NCBI GenBank assembly: GCA_963678675.1
Contig: OY783199.1
Span: 24,673,546-24,737,545 of the forward strand
DNA: 64,000 nt
From: Xiphydria camelus
Taxonomy: Eukaryota; Arthropoda; Insecta; Hymenoptera; Xiphydriidae
Direction of reading: 5' to 3'
Positions within the stretch are counted from its first letter, which is position 1. Each line of letters begins with the position of its first letter. Below the pieces are notes generated by a model that saw only the letters and a program-made list of their open reading frames with translations, made no database searches and was not told the DNA's origin. The position numbers and the translations under genes are program-made. Shown piece after piece: positions 12,401 to 22,795 of the stretch.

Positions 12401-15400
12401 TACACACCACGCGTCCGATCAATTCTTCTGCTCCCTTCCTGGCACGTGGCCGCGCGCTGTGCGCCGGGCCCCGCAATGCGCTCTCGACGTACCGCGAAAC
12501 TCGGAATTCTTCGCGGACGGTAAACACTCGAGCACGTCGTATTTCGGAGCACCGCGTGCTCTTGAAGAGGTGGCGGTTCTCGGGCATGACTAACCGCGAA
12601 TTCGGAGCGCCGCTAAAACGGACTCGGGGAGCGCGGCGGGCCGTCGGAATCGCGCGTTACGGGCGTATTGTTAAACGGTGATGTCACGTTCCCAGTGCAC
12701 GGTATATAAATATGTGCGCGTTCTCCGTTTCCGCGCGAGCAGGCACCCATACGTACGGCCACGTGCGCAAGGGCGAAGAAAGAAAGCTTCGCACTCCACG
12801 TGCTTTCCTCGTGGCCGGTTTTTTCGCAGCTTCCCCTCGCGAGATCTCCGCTGCGCAGTTTTCGCTAATGCGTGACAGCGCGCGCGCGTGGCTGCCAGCG
12901 GCTCTGTTTTCGTCGCCGCGGTTGTTTTTAAATTCATCGCGACTGTTCGCTAGCTCGAACGCCGCACGGCCGTGGATTCGCGACTGTTGCGGTCTCGCGA
13001 GGGGGCGGGGCGGGAAGGGTTGGAAAGGGGCGCGCGAATCACAGGTGCGAAGACGCGCGGGCCTCGGACGGCGATTTTTCCAGATCAAACCGAGCGCGCG
13101 AGAGGGACTGCCAAGAAGACGTATCGCTACCAGCTCTACAACTTGTTCTCGTTACGAAAGCTTTACATCTCTCGCGCGCGCATAACTGTAATCGGGACGA
13201 CGCGCCGGTCGCCGCGTTTGCTTTTGATCGTAAAGAAGAAAATCGCGTCTCTCGCGAGGGATTCCGGTGGCGTAATCGCTCGCTCTCGTGTAATAACGTC
13301 GCGTGACGCAAGCGTCGGTATTTCCCCGATGGCTGTAACGAGGCGTCGCTTGCTCGCTTCCACGAAAGGCGGGGAACTCTATTCCTAGAAGCGCGTACTT
13401 CGCGCGTCGCGTTCCTCGTACGCATACCTATAACTACCCCGCGTACGCTCTCGCCGATTCCTTCTATTCGCGCGCGGCTCCCACCTTTGCTTCGCGCGGC
13501 CCGGGGTGGCGTTTCGCTGTCATGCTTCGAGCGGGGTGCGTGAATTCTTGGTAAAATCGCCGCGCGAGGATGAGACGTGCGCGAGGTGCTCGTGCCCGTC
13601 TTCGAATTCGCGCCAAATAGGTCCTTCCCCGAGTTAAAATATCCTCTTATTCTTACTTATTCGACTTATTCTCTCAGGCTTACAAGTAGGTCGATTTTCT
13701 ATTGTATCGAAACCCTATTTTCAGCTTAAAATGGCCCGTTAGTGAACATTTCACGAACATCAGGTTCAAAAAAGGAGCTTTTATAGGTTGAGCAGAGCAG
13801 TGGTAGGTCGAATGGAGTATTAAAAGCATCAAAGTAGGGGTAAAATTTTGATTTGGATCGCCTGCGAGGAAGTCCGAGTCGAAATTTGAGACCTACGCAT
13901 TTAGGTTTACGCTAGGTCGATCTTCCATTGTACTGAAACCCCATGCTAAGCCAAAAATAATCCGTCAGCGAACATTTCAGCAACTTTGAATTTACAACAG
14001 GAGCTTATAAACTGAGTAAGCCAATGGTAGGTCGAATGGAGTATTAAAAGCGACCAAGCGGGGGTAAAATTTTGATTCGGTGGAGCGACTTCGAGCGTTA
14101 CGGATGAGTCACTCCTCTCCGTCCTCCACAAACGGCGATTTCCTCATATCGAAAATACGCCACGTTGCCAACCAGAACGCGAGACAGCGAGCTCGACGAC
14201 AGAAGGAAACGTGTCTCGAGCGACGAAAACGACGCGAGTCATCGCGCGCGCAGGGTGCGAAAAGAGTCGTCACCGTCGCACCCCTCGCGCGCGCGCGCGA
14301 CCGTCACTCGGCCGGAGGAGCGAGAGGGTCTCTCCTCTCGTCTCTTCGCGCGCTCCGGCGCGTTCGCCCTTTTCCCACGAGGTGCGGCGCGCGCGAGAAT
14401 CTATTTTAACGTTCAGCCGCCACCGCGCTTCTGCCAGTCGAGCATCGGCAACCCAACGAACGACAGCACCGCGCGCGCGCGCGCTATAACGCGACGAAAA
14501 CGACGCAGACTCGGCGCACGACCGATCGACGACGATGGGACTCATCGTTTACTTGAAGTGGCGAGGCAAGTTTTCGCGATCGCTGCACCGTGCCCGCGTG
14601 GCGCGCGGGGGTGGCATTTTTCGGGGGATGTGCCGGGGAGGGCGATCGGCCCGCCGAGACGCCGGAAATCCCCGTCGAACGTCGCGTCGCGCGCCGTCGC
14701 GAAAATAAGTGTGAATGAACGCGCGTTCCTGTAAGCCGGATGTTTTTTGTCGGGAAATATCTTATTTTTAAATTCTCCGACTCCCCCCGCGTCGCACCCG
14801 TTTCGCGAATCCAACGAGAATCGCACGCGTTTTACGTAATATGCCCGCGCGTGTAACCGCGAAGCGACACACGTCTTTGGAACGGGCCTCGCTTTTCGCT
14901 GGAAACTGATGTAGCCGGAACCAGAGTTGCGGTCGTTGATTGATCTGATTCTATCTCGAAAACGAAGCGACGCACGGCGCGATTCTAAGCGCTGATATTT
15001 CTCGATTCAAAGGCGTATCTTGTATTTGCATTTTTGTCGTTTTTCATGTTTTTTCTCGAGATGCAGATTCGAGGGAATTAAATATCGCAGGGTTAGTTCG
15101 GATTGTCTTGAATCAAAATGGAGCATTTATAAAAGAGTATACGAATTCTGTTTATTATAACTTTGACACTTGATTCAGAAATTCTCCAAATTCCATTGAA
15201 ATTGAGTGAGCAATGGACATCGAAGCTAGCCAGAGTCGCTCATTTCCAAGGAAACCCTCCCAGACTGCAGTGGGTGTACGCGCCAGGCATGACACATTGC
15301 TCTTGACACGCATACGCGAAACGGATACAAGATGCAGCCATTTATAAACGCGCGTAAGCCGCAGCTGCAGGCCGCCCACCTCCCCCGTATCTCGTCCGGT

Positions 15401-18400
15401 GACGGCGCGAAATCTCGACTCCCTCCAGAGACTCTTTATTTATAGAGCTTAGGTTCAAGTTCGTCCAATTCGACGCAAGAAACCGTCCCCTTAATACGTC
15501 TCGAATAGCGACACACTCGCCGCTGACACTCCACGCTAACGTCAGATCGGCGGAATTTCATTGGCTCGCCTCCAGACCGTCACTCGCGCGCGCGCGCGCG
15601 GGTGGCACGCCGCGGATTCCGCAATTTGTCAAAGTTCGCCTCTCGCTCGCGGGAATCAGCGACGCGACGACACGAGATTCCAGTGAGCGAGGATTTTGGA
15701 AACTTTCTTCTTCCCTCGCGCCGAGCCTTTAACGCGATCTCCGCCCTGAAGCTTGTCAACGCGCGCGCGCGCGGAATTTGACGCTCGTCCAACGCGCGCG
15801 CTTCGCTAGCGATCGATGTGCTTCTCCCTCGATTGCAGAGGGACGGTCGTTGAACTCGTCGGCGCGGCACCCGATGCGACGATCGGAACAAAGAGGCGGA
15901 ACGCGACGGAATTCTGGGATCGATCGAAGGCGACGATCGATGCGTCGTTTCCTGTGTCGCGGGGAAAATAATGAGGCCTACGCGGAAGAGTCGGTCTAAT
16001 AATAGCATGATCTTTCATCGGACGAATGATCTCTTCTTCGCACCTCCCGCTTAGTCGCGAAAAACAGACTCCCACGCGGGTAGTACGCACGCGAGGGAAA
16101 GAGGAGGCGATTGTGCGAATCGATCGGAGGCACCGTCCGTGGCGAAATACGCGCTTCGCCTTTTCAGATGATCTCTCTCTTTCTCGGTCATTCGTATCAA
16201 CGCCTCGTGTTTTTTTTTTTTTACTTTTGGCGACAGTCGCATTTTCCCAACAGCGAAGACGGAGTCGAAAAAGAATTGTCGTTTCGGTGCTAAAAAAATT
16301 GAATCACTTTTACCACGTCGAGAAAACCCGACCGTTGGTCCAGCTGCTATTGCAATATCCGCCACCGCATTGCGAAGCTACGTATAGCGGCGTACGATCA
16401 GCGTGAGATTGCAGAACCGCAATTATTATCGCTACCATCGCACTTGCGGTTGATAATTAGAGCTCTCGTGAATATAGATATCGCGCAATGTCGACCAGTA
16501 TAATTGTTCCATTTTTACTACAGGTATATCTTGCGAAAAAAATATTTAGATCACATTTTGCTTCGAACAGTACGATACTGCAAAATTGTCGCGATTCCCT
16601 CGTACTCATCCTTGCCGCAAAGACAAGATAGAAATGACGATTTAACAATTTCTTCCCCATTTCTCGTTATAGAGCCGAAGAAGGAAAAGACTGAACAGAG
16701 TGCAAATGGCGCGGTGTCGCCCAGCGGGGAACTCCCGAATTCGGGATCGGCGATGCCCGGTCTGGTACCGGCCTCGGGCTCGAACGCGGCCTCCTCCGGG
16801 GACCAACAGAAGCCCAACAGGCCGAGCAGCCTCGGCGCTCCTGGAAAAATCACGAGGAGGCTGCTCTGCTACCACAGTGAGCACTGTATGTCTCGTCAAT
16901 CTCCTCCGCGACAAAACCGTCATCCCGACGGCAGTGAGTACCGCTGCCTCCGCAAATTCGCGCGCGTTTTATACCGGTCTTTGATCTTTCCCTTGTATTC
17001 GATTTCGAGAACCGCTAAACTTCCGATATCGATAAAGAAAGATACCAAAGAGCTGAGTTCTAGAACAAATATGCGCAGTGCTGTCACTTCAAAGTCATAC
17101 TCGACGACGGGTACATTGCCTGTGTATTGGAAACATTTAATTTATTGCAAATTTGCACTTATCTCGTTTGGTACTCGGCCTCTTCGATTACCGATTATTA
17201 TTAGCTCACGATGCATGGCGACCGAGGTGAGCCAGGTGAGGCATCCTCCTTCGCTACCACAGGGAGAGACATCGCGTCACCGTGCTCTTTTTGTCGAATA
17301 GCCAACTCTTTTTTTTTTATATTCGAAGCGTGTGACTTTTCGCGTCGGCGACGGTAGGGTGAATCGTCGGTTACGAGATAAAAAAAAATCGAGCGTTTCC
17401 AAAGTGGTAGCTTCGCCGCGTAATTTTACCGCAGTCCGTTTCACCGTCGAAGAATGCCACGAAATTTCCCGGTGGAACGGCAAGACGTTCCGGAATTCGT
17501 TTGAGAGGACCGCAGGGACGAGGAGAGAGAGAGAGAATGCTTGCTCTCAAAACGATACCTCGAAGCGAATTGTGTTCTCAAAGCCCTCGTTAACCGTGCG
17601 GCAGCATTTCGGAGACTGCGGCGTATGAGAAAGGAAAAATTTATTTCATTTCCGCGCTGCGTTACTGACAATTTTAAGGCTCCGTGATACGGGGAGGGGG
17701 AAAGGTTTATCCGATTCCGCGCCAGAGGCGATTCGCCTTCCTCTCTTGACCGGACAGAGCGGGCCGCCATCAGTGAATGCGGGAGAAGAACGCGCGGTGG
17801 TATCATACGCTCTCCTCTCTCTTCAGCTTCGTGGCGCGCGCGAAGTACGGTCAGCGTGGCGATCGCCCCCTCTCTTTTAATAGCAAAACCGCGTCTATTT
17901 TAAACGCGCGAAAATGCCAAGTATTTCATAATTACGTCGCTCGCCTGCCTCGCGCGACGACGCGTCCGTCAAAGTGTTCGCGATCACGCGATCGTGCGAA
18001 GCGACGTAGATCCGGTGCGCGTTTCCCGGCCAAGGGTTCGTTTTTCGCTGAGTCGATCGTGTGCAAGGGGGAAGTTCGAAAGACGCTCCGTTTTATTGGG
18101 ACAACGACACTCAGTGAAGCCGTTACGTTTCAGTGCCGGAAGGCGGTCATCAGGGCTCAACGCCGCCGCCTCAGCAGCAGCAGCAGCAGCAGCAACAACA
18201 ACAGTATTTACCCTTACCCCCTCAAAACACCCTAACGCTATCCGAACTTCCGGAACCGCCCATTCCATTGAGCGAGATCGGGCCCATCCCGCCGCCGCCT
18301 ATGTTTAGCTCTCCCAGTCCTACTCTATTGACAAGACAACAACAGCAACAGCAGCAGCAGCAGCAACAACAGCAACATCAGCATCAGCACCAACACCAAC

Positions 18401-21400
18401 ACCAGCATCAGCACCAACATCAGCATCCGCACCAGCACCCGCACCAGCACCAACATCAACAGAGCACGGGAAGCGGAGTCCACAACGCGGTTCCTCTCGA
18501 TCTTTCCGATTACGATTACGAAGGTGAGATGAGCGAGAAGAAAAAGAAGGAGTGAGAGAAGAGCGACGAGCTATCTCTCGGATCGCGACAGGAGCTTGTC
18601 CCTTGTATTTTTAATCGGGCGTACTTTTCCTTCTCGCGCCTTTAGATCAAGAGGAAATCGACGTCGAGGAAGAAGGGGAGGATGTGGAAGCCGACCACTA
18701 CGGCTTAAGGTTTTCGCAGCCAGACCCTGAGATCGACACATCCAGAGTAGAAGAGATTCCCGCCAAGGAGCCCAAATTCCACGCGATGCCGTTGAAGAGC
18801 GCCCTGAAGAAGAAGAAGGGTCCGGGCAGTGGTCCCGGTACCCCTCAAAACACACCCACGCAGGAAAACAGGCCGTTGACCCTTCGTCAGGAACTTCACG
18901 CGTCCTTCAAGTGAGTAGTCCGGCTCGAGGGTCGTCTCTCTCTCTTGGCCGAGAATCGAGGAGTTCGCGGCGAACGAACGATGCAATCGTTTTCGCCTCA
19001 AACTTCTCGATCGGCTCGCGTCTTGCGAATCGTCTTCTCGATTTCTCCGAGGTATTCTCCGACATTCTCGTCTTCCTTCGATGAGAATAGAAACGTCGCG
19101 CTCGGTCTAGAGCTCCGCGCATTGTCGAGTGGTCGATGGTGAAGTGGCGGCACGCTCAATGCGAATGAGAGACAAGAGTGCTCTCGACTTTAATGCAACT
19201 TCCGTCTCCGTTCCTCCTGGAGGAAAAGAAAGACGGCCCCGCGAGTGGAGTAATATTTGAACTCGATCGTTCAGGCGCTCTTCCGCAGTGTAAAGTTTAA
19301 AGTGTCACGACACGCTCCTCTTGGCAATCCGTTTCGCTTTGAGGCATACGTGACTCTGAGATCCAAAGCGGGGGGTGACTCCGAAGCGTCTTCGAAGGGT
19401 GGCCTTTGAAGTATCGGATATTAAGAAGGAGAGAAAATGAATGTCGGAAAATACTTACAGGGCGCCGACTAATCGGAAACATCGTTCCGTCAATTTCAAC
19501 GATTGCTTCTATTTCGTATACTCCGTATAGCTCCGTTGAATCGGTACTTCTCCCGTAATCGAATAAAAGATCGAAATGGACAAACGACGTTTCCGTGTCA
19601 AGCGTGTCAAGTTCGACATACGTCACATCGTGCACACGCGTCACGACATCCGTCAATCACTAGTAAAACAACGTGTTTGTCTTATGCTTAACAGAAGGCC
19701 GCCATTGAGGCCTAGGATAAGAATCTGGTAATTGGGAACTAGTATAACTTAAGCATGCGAGAGCAAAATTGCCGATGGGTTGATCGCAGGAACCAAAATG
19801 TTCTAGTCTCAGAGTCTAAGCGCATGAGACCGCCTCAGCCTTAATAAGCATGAGAAAACGTTAGGGAACTTCATGGCGTACGTTCCATTTCATTTCCCTT
19901 CAGCATCTCCCCTGTAACTTCGTGTCGCGCAGAAAATACAACGGTAACGCTTTCACTCTTGCAGAAAACTGATTGTCCTATCGCATAGTGGTACCGTAAG
20001 TCCCTTTAGAATAAAGTGGAGTTATTCCACCGACATGGAAATCCACTCCAATTACGATTACTTTATTGCTTTTTTTTATCGGCACCGCATTACCATTGCT
20101 ATAATCGTGATTGAAGTAGACACCTCTCCGGACACGATATAGCTCTGCTCTATCCTTCCCAATTTCTCATCGCAGTGGCGATGTAACGATGACGGTCTCG
20201 TCTATTCCTTCACTCGCATCTCCATTTCCAATCATCTCACGTTATCACATGTAGAATAGAACATTGGTTCGAGAAGCGTCAACCTATTAGGACCATTTTC
20301 AATAACTCTGCGACGATTATTACAGTAGTCGACCTGTGCGATTCGGATTAGCGCTGCCATGCACTCTGGAGAACAAGGAGAACGCCAGGCCGTATGTCAT
20401 TCGGGAAGATTCTGACGGCGACACGGGAGACGGCCAGGTCCTCTACAGGGACGACGCGGACGAAGAGAGTAAGTTCTTGTTTTCTCCTTAGTCTAGTAAA
20501 TCCTGTCGAACGCTACGTCTCTGTCGATCGGTCGGGATTAGGAATGCGCCACGATCGATCGATCCCTCCACCCGATCCACCTTGAATGAGTGGCGAGCCA
20601 AAGCACGAATTAGTCTTCACGGACAACTAATTATACTCACGCTCCCCGTTGCATCTACCAGGCGTCGTCGGATCTATATTAATCCCCGAAAATAGCTGGC
20701 AACCTTAGTGCGTTCCTGACTGTTGTTTTACGCCAGCTCCTCTCGTCGCGAACTTCATATTCCGGCCGTGAGAAGATACGTCTCGCTCGCGCTTTCTTTC
20801 GCCGTAATGTCGAGTCAGGGAAACTCTTGGAAACGCGATAACGCCACCCGCGCAACCTGACGCGTACGTGAAACTTTGCGAACGGTCCGCGAAAGATGAA
20901 TTCGAAAAAGTGAGGAAGATAGAGAGGGGAGGAAGGTGGCAAGTGACAAGCGGGAAGATGTTATCGATATGGACGGCGTCTACGCTGTCAATCGTTCAGG
21001 CAACGGCGGGATCGATCGATCAGTTCATTCCACTGCAGCGCAGTGTCAGCTGCTCGCCGAAAATCGAGGGTACACGTGACTTCAAGATTTCGAAACCCCC
21101 GATAACTTCGATTTATTCTTTATGACATGGATTGACGCGAGCTTCTTCTCATTGTCGTCTCATTTTTTCAGGCCGGCTGGCAGCGAAGATCGCGCGCAAC
21201 GAATCGCTGTCGTTGAAACTGGCGTTGCGGCCGGACAGGCAGGAGCTTATCAACAGGAACATTCTTCAGCTTCAATCGGATAACGAGAGGCAGGAGACGA
21301 AGGAAGCGATCGGAGCCAGACTCATTCGGTGAGTAATTTCGTATGATCATAAATAAGTCATTTTTGGATTAGTTGTCACCAAAGATATCCTATCTCCTGT

Positions 21401-22795
21401 CAAACTCGGGTTAATCGGTTGCTTTCGTAATATACGTGAGAATTGGCACGTCTACGAGATTTGATTTAGAAACTAGGGGGAGTTGAATTGGAATTACGGG
21501 ATCGTAGTTGAAACGTGTTTACGACCTCCGTGTGGCCGCGATGCACGTACTCATCGTCTCAATATCGTACTGCCAATGTTAATTCAAGAATGAGCCGTGG
21601 GGAATACCTGCGGTAGATTATGATGGTATTTAAATAATACGGATAACAGAGAGTACTGTTCGATGAATCACTTGTTTATTGCACCGTTATATCAATGACG
21701 CGTCGTTGATCGGGTCAATCGACATCCAGCTGTTCTGTCCTCTCTACCCGACCGTCCTTCGCCGAGCCATTATTGACCTCCAGATTAGAGTACGTAGGTC
21801 ATTCATGGTTATTCATATTTCAGGCGACTGAGTATGCGGCCGACCCAGGAGGAACTCGAAGAACGAAATATTTTAAAAAGTAAGGATAAAATCAGTGATC
21901 TTTTCGCGGATACGCAAATTTCTGATCCGATCGTGTGCTTAGTTTTCTCATTTCGAAATGTTTCAAAGTGATGTGGTTTTTTGATCGTGATTCTGTTAAC
22001 GAGTGCCATTCAGAATGTATTACGTAACGTTGCTCGCGTTAGTGCATCAATTTTTTTACGCGTACTTTGGTAGGTATTTCGAGTTTTGGCAACGATTTCA
22101 AACGAAACGCGATGACCGAGCAACTCGTTCAGGGTTTCCCCGGTCACGCGTCTAAAAGAGGCTCCGAGGAAAAGATATCCGATTGTAAGCAAATTCATAT
22201 GATATTTTACAGAACAAAGTCCTGCGGAGGAGAAGAAGCAGAAGGAGGAAAAGAAGCGATACCTATTGAGAAAGCTCAGTTTTCGGCCAACGGTCGAGGA
22301 ATTGAAGGAGAAAAAGGTGAGGCCGTGTTCCCTATTCTGGAAAGTGCGCTTTTATCGACTTCGGGTGATACGAAACACATTGACTTATGCTTCTTTTTTT
22401 TATGTGAAATTACAGATTATCAGGTTCAACGATTACATAGAAGTAACGCAGGCACACGACTACGATAGGAGAGCCGACAAGCCGTGGACGCGATTGACTC
22501 CTAAGGACAAGGCTGCCATACGTAAGGAACTCAACGAGTTTAAGAGTTCGGAAATGGCCGTTCATGAGGATAGTCGACACCTCACCAGGTAAGCATCGGT
22601 CGCTTTATGAAAGTTGCGTTTTTTGAAATCTTCACTGTAATTTATCGCTCTAATTGATTTGGAATTTCCGAAAGTTCATACCGAACAGTCGAAGACTGTC
22701 GAACATCATTCGAACGTCTAACTCGAGATTATCGCGATGAAAGAACGAGAGATAAAGTGCCTCTCTTTTTTGTTTCAGGTTCCATAGGCCATGAC
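6230..22795 (+). CDS. Phactr: Phosphatase and actin regulator (Phactr) family protein, ten-exon model
   Basis: Spliced model: 6230-6440, 16673-16876, 18134-18523, 18646-18910, 20326-20468, 21172-21328, 21824-21879, 22213-22316, 22416-22588, 22780-22795. All introns are GT-AG, all phases match and the total (1719 nt) gives 572 residues plus stop. Three RPEL motifs are seen: [10 protein letters not shown] (about 421-430), [10 protein letters not shown] (458-467) and [10 protein letters not shown] (497-506). The protein ends RHLTRFHRP, the invariant Phactr C-terminus. In this family RPEL motifs bind G-actin and the C-terminal segment docks protein phosphatase 1, linking actin state to phosphatase targeting. 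The middle contains a Pro/Gln/His-rich linker, an acidic stretch and a YVIRED segment before the first RPEL. The N-terminal RPEL and basic nuclear-localisation region of canonical Phactr are absent, so this may be a short isoform with further exons outside the window. Exons 2-10 are secure; exon 1 is inferred. Confidence 0.85.
9153..9184. repeat. Short perfect palindrome (10-bp arms)
   Basis: ACGTCAGTGG at 9153-9162 is followed by a 12-base loop and CCACTGACGT at 9175-9184. The arm contains a CRE-like TGACGT core on each side. I assign no function. Confidence 0.7.
9630..9765. repeat. Imperfect foldback element, MITE-like
   Basis: The left arm (about 9630-9687) contains AAAAATGTTTCAGACAAAAG, and the right arm (about 9706-9765) carries its reverse complement with a few substitutions. 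The outer parts of the arms also pair (ATATATCTCGCG with its degenerate partner). The loop is about 18 bases. No target-site duplication is clear. Confidence 0.6.
12102..12338. mobile_element. MITE with long CACTGAAAA terminal inverted repeats
   Basis: Both ends read inward CACTGAAAAAAAAA followed by TTGCTTCATTCAACCATCG, and pairing continues through GTTGAATACGGCGAA and beyond. The terminal repeats are roughly 60 bp with small indels. There is TA on the right flank but TG on the left, so the duplication is not perfect. No coding capacity. The CACTG ends link it to the other MITEs here and to the large transposon at 54023. Confidence 0.75.
13687..14080. repeat. Diverged direct repeat, two units about 227 bp apart
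   Basis: Unit 1 (13687-13856) and unit 2 (13913-14080) share the openings TAGGTCGATTTTC / TAGGTCGATCTTC, the middle GAACATTTC and the closing GGTAGGTCGAATGGAGTATT plus GGGGTAAAATTTTGATT. The many substitutions imply an old duplication. No open frame runs through both. Confidence 0.7.
16673..16876 (+). CDS. Phactr: Phactr exon, Ser/Pro/Gly-rich linker
   Basis: The acceptor follows a pyrimidine-rich tract ending CGTTATAG and the donor is CCACA|GTGAGC. The encoded text ([19 protein letters not shown] and onward) is a low-complexity linker ending in a basic KITRRLL patch. In Phactr proteins a similar linker separates the N-terminal RPEL from the C-terminal RPEL cluster. Both ends are phase 1, so this exon could be skipped without a frameshift. 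Confidence 0.75.
18134..18523 (+). CDS. Phactr: Phactr exon with polyGln and Gln/His repeat tracts
   Basis: The acceptor is CGTTTCAG|TG and the donor is CGAAG|GTGAGA. The exon encodes a proline-rich segment ([20 protein letters not shown]) between two repeat tracts: an early polyGln run and, at about 18341-18466, a pure Gln run followed by alternating His-Gln. It ends in an acidic LDLSDYDYE motif. The tracts are built from CAG/CAA and CAT/CAC codons, so they are likely to vary in length between individuals. The reading frame is continuous with its neighbours in phase 1. Confidence 0.8.
18175..18466. repeat. CAG/CAN trinucleotide tracts inside a Phactr exon
   Basis: Two in-frame blocks: CAG/CAA at about 18173-18202 and a longer CAA/CAG then CAT/CAC mixture at about 18341-18466. 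They encode Gln runs and His-Gln alternation. Mixed codons make slippage less likely than in a pure CAG tract. Confidence 0.85.
18646..18910 (+). CDS. Phactr: Phactr exon, acidic region followed by basic SALKKKK patch
   Basis: The acceptor is CGCGCCTTTAG and the donor is TTCAA|GTGAGT (phase 2). It encodes an acidic stretch ([19 protein letters not shown]), then a basic SALKKKKG patch and [14 protein letters not shown]. The phase joins the 18134 exon in the middle of an Asp codon and the 20326 exon in the middle of an Asn codon. Confidence 0.85.
20326..20468 (+). CDS. Phactr: Phactr exon, segment preceding the RPEL cluster
   Basis: The acceptor is TATTACAG and the donor is GAGA|GTAAGT. It encodes [17 protein letters not shown], then [13 protein letters not shown] and [10 protein letters not shown]. 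The YVIRED and LYRDD blocks are conserved in Phactr proteins just before the RPEL cluster. Confidence 0.88.
21172..21328 (+). CDS. Phactr: Phactr exon with first C-terminal RPEL motif
   Basis: The acceptor is TTTTTTCAG and the donor is TTCG|GTGAGT. It encodes [19 protein letters not shown] followed by [11 protein letters not shown], a full RPEL actin-binding motif, and then a Gln/Glu-rich linker ending ARLIR. Confidence 0.92.
21824..21879 (+). CDS. Phactr: Phactr exon with second C-terminal RPEL motif
   Basis: This 56-nt microexon has acceptor ATATTTCAG and donor AAAA|GTAAGG. It encodes [18 protein letters not shown], almost exactly one RPEL repeat. It is an example of one repeat per exon in this family. 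Confidence 0.92.
22213..22316 (+). CDS. Phactr: Phactr exon with third C-terminal RPEL motif
   Basis: The acceptor is TTTTACAG and the donor is AAAAAG|GTGAGG. A Lys/Glu-rich helix precedes [19 protein letters not shown], the last RPEL repeat, which continues into [10 protein letters not shown] of the next exon. Confidence 0.92.
22416..22795 (+). CDS. Phactr: Phactr last two coding exons, PP1-docking C-terminus
   Basis: Exon 22416-22588 (donor CACCAG|GTAAGC) encodes the conserved block around [20 protein letters not shown] and the helix [18 protein letters not shown]. After a 191-bp intron, exon 22780-22795 completes Arg and adds FHRP before TGA. This C-terminal block is the protein phosphatase 1 binding region of the family. 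It is the most recognisable part of the locus. Confidence 0.93.

Larger units (their letters stand above)
6441..16672 (+). other. Long candidate first intron of Phactr; non-coding DNA with repeats
   Basis: About 10.2 kb without a supportable coding exon. It contains a (TTC)n tract near 6507-6531, a small palindrome at 9153-9184, an imperfect foldback at 9630-9765, a 237-bp MITE at 12102-12338, a diverged direct repeat at 13687-14080 and a (CG)n run near 15585-15602. A TATATAAAT motif near 12702-12710 could mark an internal promoter but has no linked exon I can defend. Confidence 0.5.

Noticed and set aside
12702..12710. TATATAAAT as an internal Phactr promoter
   Set aside because: A good TATA match, but no downstream exon with a correct phase and donor could be linked to it.
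18133..18555. Phactr Gln-rich segment as a stand-alone gene
   Set aside because: The frame starts without an ATG and its boundaries are exact splice sites in phase with the neighbouring Phactr exons.
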